A stretch of 64,000 nucleotides of DNA, taken from contig CAZICY010000001.1 of the NCBI GenBank assembly GCA_964537955.1, forward strand, positions 1 to 64,000, read 5' to 3'. A program made the translations under genes and the position numbers. The stretch comes from Mxb001 sp964537955 (lineage in GTDB: Bacteria > Actinomycetota > Actinomycetes > S36-B12). Below the pieces are notes generated by a model. That model was given only the letters and a program-made list of their open reading frames with translations. It was not told the origin of the DNA and ran no database searches. Every line of letters starts with the position of its first letter. Position 1 is the first letter of the stretch. Of this stretch, positions 8,904 through 15,940 are shown in pieces.

Positions 8904-9413
8904 GTGCGCAGGATCATCGAGGCTTCCCGCTACGTTGTCGTACTTCCCTCGCTGGGCGCGCTCTTCGGCGGACTCATCCTCATCATCATCGGCCTGTGGG
9001 ACATGGGCGCGGCAGCCATCAAGCTCGTCCAGCCCAACGTCGACCTCAAGGAGTCCGTCGTCTCGGTGCTCGCCGCCGTGGACACCCTGCTGCTGGCGAC
9101 CGTCCTGCTGGTGATCGGCTACGGGCTCTATGAGCTCTTCGTCGACGAGCACCTGCAACTGCCGGAGTGGCTGCAGATCCACTCGCTGGACGATCTCAAG
9201 GGCAAGCTGATCGGTGTCGTCGTCGCCGTGGTGGCGGTGGTCTTCCTCGGCGAGCTCGTGGAGGGCAAGGACGCGGAGGCGACGATGATGACCGGCATCG
9301 GGGCGGGTGCGCTCGTGCTGGCCCTGGCCGCCTTCTCCTATGCCACGCGCTCGGCCGGCAAGCCCGACAAGAGCTCCTCCGCCGCCTCTCCGGGTGAGTC
9401 CGGCGACAAGTAG
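8904..9413 (+). CDS. yqhA: YqhA/UPF0114 family membrane protein
   Basis: This 169-residue inner-membrane protein starts RRIIEASRYVVVLPSLGALFGG and contains GYGLYELFVDEHLQLPEWLQI, both typical of the YqhA (UPF0114) family. I count about four hydrophobic segments and a Ser/Lys-rich cytoplasmic tail. The family has no proven function. The GTG start at 8904 follows a leaderless-type -10. Its TAG stop (9411-9413) is also the first half of the putative -10 of pheA. Confidence 0.85.
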   Translation: MRRIIEASRYVVVLPSLGALFGGLILIIIGLWDMGAAAIKLVQPNVDLKESVVSVLAAVDTLLLATVLLVIGYGLYELFVDEHLQLPEWLQIHSLDDLKGKLIGVVVAVVAVVFLGELVEGKDAEATMMTGIGAGALVLALAAFSYATRSAGKPDKSSSAASPGESGDK

Positions 9414-9416
9414 GGT
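9411..9416 (+). promoter_or_regulatory. -10 hexamer TAGGGT of pheA, overlapping the yqhA stop
   Basis: TAGGGT, then 7 nt, then the ATG at 9424. The TAG of the hexamer is the stop codon of the yqhA-like gene. Confidence 0.6.
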
Positions 9417-9423
9417 TCCGCGC

Positions 9424-10293
9424 ATGTCTGACCACGGTGCGTGCGCGCCCAGGGTCATCGCCTACCAGGGCGAGCCCGGCTCCAACTCCGATGCCGCCAG
9501 CCGCGAGGTCTACCCCGATCTCGAGCGGCTGCCCTGCGCGACCTTCGAGGACGTCTTCGCCGCCATCGAGGAAGGCCAGGCCGACCTGGCCATGATCCCC
9601 GTAGAGAACTCGATCGCCGGTCGGGTGGCGGACATCCACCACCTGCTGCCCGAGTCGGGCCTGCACATCGTCGGCGAGCACTTCATGCCGATCCACTTCG
9701 CCCTGCTCGCCGTCCCGGGCGCCACCGAGGCCGGCATCACGACCATCCGCAGCCACTCCCATGCGCTCGGGCAGTGCCGACAGTTCATCCGCGAGCACGG
9801 CTGGCGCTCGGTCGTCGCCGATGACACCGCCGGGGCCGCGCGGGAGATCGCCGAGGCGGGCGACCCGGCGGTGGCAGCGCTCGCACCCGCGCTAGCCGCC
9901 GAGCTCTACGGGCTCGATGTTCTCGCGCGCGATGTCGAGGACGAGCACCACAACACCACGCGCTTCCTCGTCCTCGCCCGCGAGGCGACGGTCCCGCCTG
10001 CCGATGCGGGCCCGATGATCACGACCTTTGTCTTCCGCGTGCGCAATGTCCCGGCCGCGCTCTACAAGGCGATGGGCGGCTTCGCCACGAACGGCGTCAA
10101 CATGACCAAGCTGGAGAGCTACCAGCTCGGCGGCACCTTCTCCGCGACGCAGTTCTACGCCGACGTCGAGGGCCACCCCGACGAGCGGCCGTTGGCGCTC
10201 GCTCTCGAGGAGCTCGCGTTCTACACGGCGTACCTGCGGGTGCTCGGCACCTACCGCGCGAGCCCCTTCCGCGACAGCGTGAGCGAGGGCTAG
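9424..10293 (+). CDS. pheA: Prephenate dehydratase with ACT domain, alphaproteobacterial-like
   Basis: This 289-residue enzyme converts prephenate to phenylpyruvate in phenylalanine synthesis. The catalytic domain runs from IAYQGEPGSNSDAA to the essential Thr-Arg-Phe of NTTRFLVLA. An ACT domain for phenylalanine feedback follows from about residue 200. Most actinobacterial PheA proteins carry an ESRP motif in the ACT domain; here it reads LESYQLGG. The flanking blocks HALGQCRQFI, PVENSIAGRVADIHHLL and FYADVEGHPDE recall alphaproteobacterial PheA, which suggests horizontal acquisition. ATG 9424 opens the domain and follows a leaderless -10. The TAG stop shares a CTAG with the convergent SMR gene. 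Confidence 0.93.
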   Translation: MSDHGACAPRVIAYQGEPGSNSDAASREVYPDLERLPCATFEDVFAAIEEGQADLAMIPVENSIAGRVADIHHLLPESGLHIVGEHFMPIHFALLAVPGATEAGITTIRSHSHALGQCRQFIREHGWRSVVADDTAGAAREIAEAGDPAVAALAPALAAELYGLDVLARDVEDEHHNTTRFLVLAREATVPPADAGPMITTFVFRVRNVPAALYKAMGGFATNGVNMTKLESYQLGGTFSATQFYADVEGHPDERPLALALEELAFYTAYLRVLGTYRASPFRDSVSEG

Positions 10294-10613
10294 GCCCGAG
10301 TCTCGCCCATCGTGATCGCGACGACACCGATCACGACGATGACGATGCCCGAGACGGTGAGCAGGCTGAGCCGCTCGCTGAAGATCAGCCAGCCGCCGAT
10401 GGCGGCCCCGACAGTGCCCAGGCCGGCCCACAGCGCGTAGGCCGGGCCTACGTCGAGCGTCTTGAGCGCGAAGGCCAGAAGCGTGAAGGCGAGACCGTAG
10501 CCCGCCACCACCGCGACCGACGGCCACAGGCGTGAGAAGCCGTCACTGGCCTTGAGCGAGAGCGTGCCTACGACTTCCGCGGCGATGGCAAGCACCAAGA
10601 GCACCCAGGCCAT
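10290..10613 (-). CDS. SMR-family multidrug/guanidinium efflux protein
   Basis: This 107-residue protein has four transmembrane helices. The SMR signature residue Glu13 is in AIAAEVVGTLSLKAS, and the conserved segment GPAYALWAGLGTVGAAIGGW follows. SMR proteins work as antiparallel dimers exporting cationic drugs or guanidinium in exchange for protons. EmrE-like and SugE/Gdx-like members cannot be separated safely here. The ATG at 10613 has GAGGA 6 nt upstream, and that Shine-Dalgarno lies in an 11-bp tandem duplication. The gene ends in a CTAG shared with pheA. Confidence 0.9.
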   Translation of the reverse strand: MAWVLLVLAIAAEVVGTLSLKASDGFSRLWPSVAVVAGYGLAFTLLAFALKTLDVGPAYALWAGLGTVGAAIGGWLIFSERLSLLTVSGIVIVVIGVVAITMGETRA

Positions 10614-10619
10614 CGCTGC

Positions 10620-10641
10620 TCCTCACTGCGTCCTCACTGCG
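10620..10641 (-). repeat. Perfect 11-bp tandem duplication carrying the SMR Shine-Dalgarno
   Basis: CGCAGTGAGGA occurs twice in direct succession on the minus strand, so the SMR gene has two GAGGA sequences, 6 and 17 nt before its ATG. Only the nearer is well placed. The rest of the gap to 10775 shows nothing recognisable. Confidence 0.7.
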
Positions 10642-10775
10642 CGATCGACCCTGACAGGCGACCGTGATGACGTCGTAGGGGAGCAGCCAAGCATTCGGGC
10701 AGAGCACGCTGAGCGGCAGGGTCCCCCGCCCAGGGCGAATGCGACATGGGCCTCGACGACACCGCAGACGATGCG

Positions 10776-12161
10776 CTACTGCTCCTCGTCGAGAGAACGT
10801 GCCGAGAGGGACTGGATCCGTGGCTCGCGCTCACCCGTGAGGAGCACGTCGAGCTCGACTCGACCTCTGTCCGTCGCCACCGCCCAGCGGGCATGCGCGG
10901 GACTGCGCGACGTGACGCTCGATGCGTCGCGGCTCACCGTCCCCGCTCGTAGCGACTGCCATGCCTGGCGGCGCTCCGCGCGCGCCTGGTCGAGGTCGAG
11001 GTTGATCGCCGCCATCGCGTCGAGAGCGGCGTCGTCCCAGTGCGACAGCAGCTGCTCGGCGAGTGCCATGGCCTGCTCGGTCTGCGGCCAGAGCCGGTCG
11101 ACGGCCCGCACGCGCGCGGCCTCGTGGGCCTCGTCGGCCACGATGGCCGCAAGTGCATCGGCGCACGCCAGCCGCATCGGGGCGTAGGTGCGGTTGGCAA
11201 GGGCGACCACGGCCCACCTCGTGTCGGGATGCCAGCGCATGTGCGACCCGTAACCGGGATACCCCCCGCTGTGGTGGATGAAGCGACCCAGGTCCGGATG
11301 GTCGGTCACGCGCAGGCCCAGGCCATAGGAGTCGAAGGAGCCCTCCGGCCCCGGCCCCACCGCGACGTGAGGGCGCTGCATCTCCCGGCGCGACCACCGC
11401 GACAGCGGACCGTCGTCGGGAGCATCGGACCATGCCCCCTCGAGAAAGGCGATCCATGTCGCGAGGTCGTCTACCGTGCTCCACAGGCCGCCCATCGGAC
11501 TGAACGCACCCGAGGGACCTTCTCGCTGCTCGACGAGCGTCCCGCCGGTGGGGTGCATCCCCGTCACGCGCTCCGTCGTCGACGTCACGTCGAAGGTCGA
11601 TGACGTCATGCCGAGCGGGTCGAGCAGGCGCGTGCGCACGACGTCGCGGTAGTCCTGGCCGGTGACCTCTGCGATGACCCTGCCGAGGAGCGCATAGCCG
11701 ATGTTGGCGTACTCGAAGTCCATGCCCGGGGGGCGGCAGAAGGTGAGGCCGCCGGCGACGAGGGCGTCGAAGGCGTCGAGCGGCAGCGACTCCTGGCGGT
11801 CGCCCCACGGATCGTCCGTGGGGAACCCGCCGGTCATCGCGAGCAGGTGCGCCACGCGCAAGGGCGGTGACGCCGCGGGAAGCCCGATGCTGGCGGCCCA
11901 CGGCAGGATCTCGGCGACAGGCGCGTCCAGCGTGAGCAGGCCATCGTCGCGCAGGGAGAGCACCGTGGCCGCCGTGAAGCTCTTCGTCATCGACGCGATG
12001 CGGAAGGCAGCGGAGACCGGAGCGCTGGGATGGCCGACGGTGCCGGTGTGCACGAGCGCACCGCCGAGCATCAGGCCGTAGGCGATGACCGGGACGTCGT
12101 GCGCCTGCCTCGAGCGGGCCATGTGCTCATCGAGGATGCCCGCTGCGCCGGCGACGTCCAC
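10776..12161 (-). CDS. Serine hydrolase, class C beta-lactamase/PBP4* family
   Basis: This 461-residue protein has the serine beta-lactamase fold. The nucleophile motif SMTK (Ser57, Lys60) lies in FRIASMTKSF, the tyrosine motif YANIGY is near residue 150, and HHSGGYPGYGSHM supplies the third motif. There is no signal peptide, so it probably acts in the cytoplasm as an esterase, amidase or D-amino-acid peptidase rather than as a resistance enzyme. The last ~100 residues form a poorly conserved charged extension. The GTG start at 12161 is supported by TAGCGT placed 6 nt before it. Confidence 0.85.
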   Translation of the reverse strand: MDVAGAAGILDEHMARSRQAHDVPVIAYGLMLGGALVHTGTVGHPSAPVSAAFRIASMTKSFTAATVLSLRDDGLLTLDAPVAEILPWAASIGLPAASPPLRVAHLLAMTGGFPTDDPWGDRQESLPLDAFDALVAGGLTFCRPPGMDFEYANIGYALLGRVIAEVTGQDYRDVVRTRLLDPLGMTSSTFDVTSTTERVTGMHPTGGTLVEQREGPSGAFSPMGGLWSTVDDLATWIAFLEGAWSDAPDDGPLSRWSRREMQRPHVAVGPGPEGSFDSYGLGLRVTDHPDLGRFIHHSGGYPGYGSHMRWHPDTRWAVVALANRTYAPMRLACADALAAIVADEAHEAARVRAVDRLWPQTEQAMALAEQLLSHWDDAALDAMAAINLDLDQARAERRQAWQSLRAGTVSRDASSVTSRSPAHARWAVATDRGRVELDVLLTGEREPRIQSLSARSLDEEQ

Positions 12162-12167
12162 GACGCG

Positions 12168-12173
12168 ACGCTA
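12168..12173 (-). promoter_or_regulatory. -10 hexamer TAGCGT of the serine hydrolase gene
   Basis: On the minus strand TAGCGT is followed by CGCGTC and the GTG start at 12161. There is no Shine-Dalgarno, so the transcript should be leaderless. Confidence 0.55.
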
Positions 12174-12179
12174 GTCGAA

Positions 12180-12216
12180 GGTCCCGAAATGCCCCCGCAG
12201 GGTCCCGAAGTCCCCT
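12180..12216 (+). repeat. Direct repeat GGTCCCGAA(A/G)T with 21-bp period in a divergent promoter
   Basis: GGTCCCGAA begins at 12180 and again at 12201, each copy followed by T and a C-run. The 21-bp spacing equals two helical turns. The second copy ends at the putative -10 (TAGGGT, 12216-12221) of the DUF805 gene, so the copies could be operator half-sites. Confidence 0.45.
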
Positions 12217-12221
12217 AGGGT
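12216..12221 (+). promoter_or_regulatory. Candidate -10 (TAGGGT) of the DUF805 gene
   Basis: TAGGGT would start transcription near 12228, giving a ~35-nt leader with GGAGG 6 nt before the ATG at 12263. This gene, unlike many neighbours, keeps a conventional ribosome-binding site. Confidence 0.45.
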
Positions 12222-12262
12222 CCGGGTCTAACAGATGCACGTCGCGCGCGAGGAGGACCCCC

Positions 12263-12703
12263 ATGACCTTCGGCCAGTCCGTCAAGTACGTCTTCAGCAA
12301 CTACGCGACCTTCCAGGGCCGGGCCTCGCGCTCGGAGTTCTGGTGGTGGTACCTCTTCACCACCATCATCGGCTTCATCCTCTTCATCCCTGCCCTCCCG
12401 TGGTACTTCGAGCTGCTCAACACTTCGGTCAGCGCGGGCGGCACCGTGACGATGCCGGCCCTGTCCGGTCTGGCCACCCTGGGCCTGGTGCTGTCCCTGA
12501 TCTGGTCACTGGCGATCCTGGTCCCGAACATCGCCGTGGCCATCCGGCGCCTCCATGACACGGACAGGTCCGGCTGGTGGCTGCTGCTGTGGTTCCTCAG
12601 CTGCTGCTTCGGCATCGGCGCGATCATCCTCATCATCTTCTGGGTGCTCCCCAGCACGCCCGGCCCCAACCGCTTCGGCGAGGGGCCCGAGCGCGCCGCC
12701 TGA
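12263..12703 (+). CDS. DUF805 family membrane protein
   Basis: This 146-residue protein opens with the family pattern KYVFSNYATFQGRASRSEFWWW. Several hydrophobic segments follow, then the conserved AIRRLHDTDRSGWW loop and a final helix. DUF805 (YhaH/YhaI-like) proteins sit in the cytoplasmic membrane; their role is unknown. The start is well supported by GGAGG at 12252-12256. It is monocistronic, with the next gene 43 nt away behind its own putative promoter. Confidence 0.88.
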   Translation: MTFGQSVKYVFSNYATFQGRASRSEFWWWYLFTTIIGFILFIPALPWYFELLNTSVSAGGTVTMPALSGLATLGLVLSLIWSLAILVPNIAVAIRRLHDTDRSGWWLLLWFLSCCFGIGAIILIIFWVLPSTPGPNRFGEGPERAA

Positions 12704-12734
12704 GGCCCCGACATGCGAGCGGGCGCCGGTCTAG

Positions 12735-12740
12735 GACACT
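12735..12740 (+). promoter_or_regulatory. Weak -10-like hexamer GACACT before the S51-like fusion gene
   Basis: GACACT is followed by 6 nt and the GTG at 12747; a TAGGAC overlaps it at 12732. The geometry fits the leaderless pattern but the match is poorer. Confidence 0.35.
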
Positions 12741-12746
12741 AGGCCG

Positions 12747-14003
12747 GTGCCCGCTCGCCTTGTCATCATCGGATCCGGCGAGACCTCGCCGACCATGGTC
12801 AAGGTGCATCGCGAGATCCTCGCCGCCGCGGGCCCCGGGCCTGCGGCCATGCTCGACACGCCCTTCGGCTTTCAGGCCAATGCCGATGACCTCACCGACA
12901 AGATCAGCGAGTACTTCCGCGACTCCGTGGGTGTCGACGTCTCCGTGGCGTCCTGGCGCCGGCGCGATGAGCCGGCTGCCGCCCGCGAGCGGGCCCTGGC
13001 GCTGCTCGGCCGCGCCTCCTGGGCCTTCGCCGGGCCCGGCAGCCCGTCCTACGCCCTGCGCCAGTGGGCCGGCACCCCCATGCCCGCCGCTCTCGCCGAG
13101 ATCGTGCGCCGTGGCGGGTCACTCGTCATGGGAAGCGCGGCCGCCGTGACCGTCGGTGCCGCCGCGCTTCCGGTCTACGAGATCTACAAGGTCGGCGACG
13201 AGGCGAGCTGGCTACCGGGCCTAGACCTGCTCGGCGCCCTCACCGGCATCCAGGCGGCGGTCATCCCGCACTACGACAACCGCGAGGGGGGCCGCCACGA
13301 CACCCGCTTCTGCTACATGGGCGAGAAGCGTCTTCTCGAACTGGAGGGCATGCTGCCCGACGGCGTTGGCGTCCTCGGCGTCGACGAGCACACCGCGGTG
13401 CTCATCGACGTCCTGTCGGGAGCCGTCGAGGTGCGCGGCGCAGGCGGCCTGACCCTGCGCTACCGCCACCGCGAGAGCGTCGTCCCCGCAGGCGAGACCA
13501 CGACCCTCGATGCCATGGCCGAAGCACTTCGCGGCGAGGCCGGTGCCGCGGTGGGCGCAGCCACGCCGGCGCGCCCCGCCGAGGCGGCGGCACCTGCGGT
13601 GGCTCCCTCTGCCGGACTGCGCGCGGATGCCGAGGCCCGACGTGCCGCCTTCGATGCGGCGCTCGCGGAGGCCGACACCGACCGCGCGCTCGAGGAGGCG
13701 CTGGGCCTCGAGCAGGACATCCACTCCTGGAGCGCTGACACCCTGCAGAGCGACGACATCGACGTCGCTCGGGCGACCCTGCGTGCGATGCTCGTGGACC
13801 TTGCCTCCGCTGCACGCACGGGCCTGCGCGACGAGCGCGAGGTGATCGGCCCGTTCATCGAGATCGCCCTGCGCGCGCGGCAGCGCGCGCGCGAGGCCAA
13901 GGACTTCGCAGCGAGCGACGCCGTGCGCGACGGGCTCATCGCCCTGGGCATCGAGGTGCGGGACTCCCCCGACGGAGTCTCGTGGGAGCGCCCGACACCC
14001 TGA
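12747..14003 (+). CDS. Peptidase S51-like domain fused to a CysS C-terminal-like domain
   Basis: This 418-residue protein is a two-part fusion. Residues 1-235 resemble the peptidase S51/cyanophycinase class I amidotransferase-like fold: LVIIGSGETSP start, VMGSAAAVTVGAA with the probable nucleophile Ser130, and GVLGVDEHTAVLID. An Ala/Pro-rich linker (about 270-290) leads to a helical domain ending REAKDFAASDAVRDGLIALGIEVRDSPDG. That ending matches the last helices of cysteinyl-tRNA synthetases. It lacks the synthetase catalytic core, so it cannot charge tRNA. A role in hydrolysing a peptide or nucleic-acid-linked substrate, perhaps bound through the CysS-like tail, is only inference. The GTG start fits the start of the first beta-strand. 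Confidence 0.75.
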   Translation: MPARLVIIGSGETSPTMVKVHREILAAAGPGPAAMLDTPFGFQANADDLTDKISEYFRDSVGVDVSVASWRRRDEPAAARERALALLGRASWAFAGPGSPSYALRQWAGTPMPAALAEIVRRGGSLVMGSAAAVTVGAAALPVYEIYKVGDEASWLPGLDLLGALTGIQAAVIPHYDNREGGRHDTRFCYMGEKRLLELEGMLPDGVGVLGVDEHTAVLIDVLSGAVEVRGAGGLTLRYRHRESVVPAGETTTLDAMAEALRGEAGAAVGAATPARPAEAAAPAVAPSAGLRADAEARRAAFDAALAEADTDRALEEALGLEQDIHSWSADTLQSDDIDVARATLRAMLVDLASAARTGLRDEREVIGPFIEIALRARQRAREAKDFAASDAVRDGLIALGIEVRDSPDGVSWERPTP

Positions 14004-14006
14004 GGC

Positions 14007-15911
14007 TCAGCCCTCGCTAATCAGGGCGACGACGCCGCTGATGGTGCCGACGTAGACAGATCCGTCCGGTCCGACGTATCCAGCCGCGTAGTGGTTGTTC
14101 AGGAGCGGACCCAACCCGGCCAGCCGGCGCCAGCGCACCTCGCCGGTCCAGGCGTCGACGGCCGTGAACCACCACGCGTCCGTGCCGAGAGCGCTGGGCT
14201 CCTTCGTGTAGGTGAGGACCGCGCCATCTGCCAGGACTCCCTTGGAGACCAGGGAGGGGATCGTGATGTCCTCGGACTCCCAGGCGAGGTCGCACCCGGT
14301 CGACGTGACATCGACGCGGGCGAGGCCCGGCACCGTGGAGTGACCGCCGGCCACTGCCGTCACCGAGTAGCCGTAGTTGCTCTCGACGACCAGGGAGTCT
14401 CCGAGCGCGATCAGTGAGTTCTCGGTCGCGCTCGTCCCGTCGGCGAAGACCGGGACGGCGCACCACTCCACCGGACCGGAGCCGCTCACGTCGTAGACGA
14501 CCACCCGCATGCGCGGGTCGGCGTTGTCCGTGATCGCAACGAAGCGGCCCTCGGGGCCGAAGACCGTGGGGGTCGTGCCCGATGCGCGGCTGGTCTGCCC
14601 GGGCTTCAGGCGCACGCCGCGGTCGTAGGGCACCTGCCAGGTGACCACCGGGGCACCCTCGGCCACGTCCAGCCGGAGGAGCTCCGCGCCCGTCACGACG
14701 TAGGCACCGCCGCCTTCGATGACGGCGAATGAGTTCTCGATGTCGACGGGGGTGCGTCCTGGTCCGGCGAGAAGCGATCGCGCGATCCCCGTCGCCGGAT
14801 CGAGGATGCCGATGGTCCCCTGGCGTCCGACGAACCACAGCAGCCCAGTCCAGTCGGGGACGACCGACGTGATCCCCTCCCCTGGCTGCAGCGACCCGGT
14901 GACGTCGAAGTCGTCGACGAGCTCGAGGTCACGGGCATCGAAGCGCGCGATCACCCCGCCGGGCAGCGGCGTGACCAGTCGCTGATCGGCGTCAAGCACG
15001 GCATAGCCACCGCCGGAGAAGTTCGTGAGCGCATCGGCAGCGAGGGCGCGGGAGGCCAGGCGCCGCTCGGCGAGCGGCGCGAGCGTGCGGGGATCGAGGA
15101 TGTAGGCGCGCACCTCGGTCGGGCTCACGCACACGGCCACGACGTCGCCTCGGTCATTCCACAGCAGGGAGGCGCAGTCCCCGCCGGCGAAGAACGAGGC
15201 AACCGAAGACGAGGCCGGATCGGGCAGGCGCACGCCGGAGTAGGAGTCCGTCATCCAGGCGTCGTTGTGGATCGTGGCCCACTCACCCGCCGCGAGAGCG
15301 GGATTCTGCGGCGCTGGGTCCGCCGCTATTGGCCGGCCCGCGGTCGACTCGTCCTGGAGCTGCGGCACCCACGGCGGCCGGGGGAACTGCGGGATCCCCG
15401 TGCCCGGCAGCACGGCGACGGCGGCGACGAGAACGTAGGCGCCCAGGACGCCCGCGACCGCAGGTCCGACCCCGATGACAGGACCGCGCGGTTCACGCGC
15501 TCGGGCGAGGAGCACCACGAGCGCGACGAGCGCCACTCCCATGGTGACGAGCGCGACGGGCCGGGGCACCCAGGACGCGACGGTCACCGGCCAGGCGCGC
15601 GTCAGGGCGAGAGCAGCCATTGCGGAGATGGCGGTGAGCGCCACGACAGCGGGGCGCCGACGACCGCGCACGATGCCGGGGATCGCTGCCCAGGTAGCGA
15701 CCACCAGCGCGGCGGCGACGATGATGAGCAGGCCTGCGACGGAATACGTCGGCGCGCCCGCGCGGATGCCGGATGCGATCGCTCCGCCACCCACCCAGAA
15801 GGCGGTCGCCAGCGCCACGGGCGATGTCGCCGTGGCGGCAGCCACGCCGACGAGGACCGCCACCGCGATCGACGACCTCACGCCCATTGGGTCATTGTGG
15901 CCCCCGGACAC
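14007..15911 (-). CDS. Membrane-anchored beta-propeller (PQQ/WD40-like) protein, unknown function
   Basis: This protein of up to 634 residues has about five hydrophobic segments in its first 200 residues (for example SSIAVAVLVGVAAATATSP and PVALVTMGVALVALVVLLAR). A Pro-rich extracellular linker (IPQFPRPPWVPQL) and then repeated beta-strand units follow: GGYAVLDADQRLV, GTIGILDPATGI, VRWRRLAGLGPL, VYVGTISGVVALI. This is typical of an outward-facing propeller of the PQQ/quinoprotein class. I recognise no catalytic residues, and the ligand is unknown. The start is uncertain: GTG 15911 (no ribosome-binding site) or ATG 15887. It is divergent from the class V PLP gene. Confidence 0.7.
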   Translation of the reverse strand: MSGGHNDPMGVRSSIAVAVLVGVAAATATSPVALATAFWVGGGAIASGIRAGAPTYSVAGLLIIVAAALVVATWAAIPGIVRGRRRPAVVALTAISAMAALALTRAWPVTVASWVPRPVALVTMGVALVALVVLLARAREPRGPVIGVGPAVAGVLGAYVLVAAVAVLPGTGIPQFPRPPWVPQLQDESTAGRPIAADPAPQNPALAAGEWATIHNDAWMTDSYSGVRLPDPASSSVASFFAGGDCASLLWNDRGDVVAVCVSPTEVRAYILDPRTLAPLAERRLASRALAADALTNFSGGGYAVLDADQRLVTPLPGGVIARFDARDLELVDDFDVTGSLQPGEGITSVVPDWTGLLWFVGRQGTIGILDPATGIARSLLAGPGRTPVDIENSFAVIEGGGAYVVTGAELLRLDVAEGAPVVTWQVPYDRGVRLKPGQTSRASGTTPTVFGPEGRFVAITDNADPRMRVVVYDVSGSGPVEWCAVPVFADGTSATENSLIALGDSLVVESNYGYSVTAVAGGHSTVPGLARVDVTSTGCDLAWESEDITIPSLVSKGVLADGAVLTYTKEPSALGTDAWWFTAVDAWTGEVRWRRLAGLGPLLNNHYAAGYVGPDGSVYVGTISGVVALISEG

Positions 15912-15928
15912 CGCAGGCGGGCGGCGTC

Positions 15929-15935
15929 TAGTGTG
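15929..15935. promoter_or_regulatory. Overlapping divergent -10 hexamers
   Basis: On the plus strand TAGTGT (15929-15934) plus 6 nt precedes the ATG at 15941, a leaderless configuration. On the minus strand CACACT (15935-15930) could serve the propeller gene. The two hexamers cover almost the same base pairs, so the two genes may compete for polymerase. Confidence 0.5.
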
Positions 15936-15940
15936 ACGCC

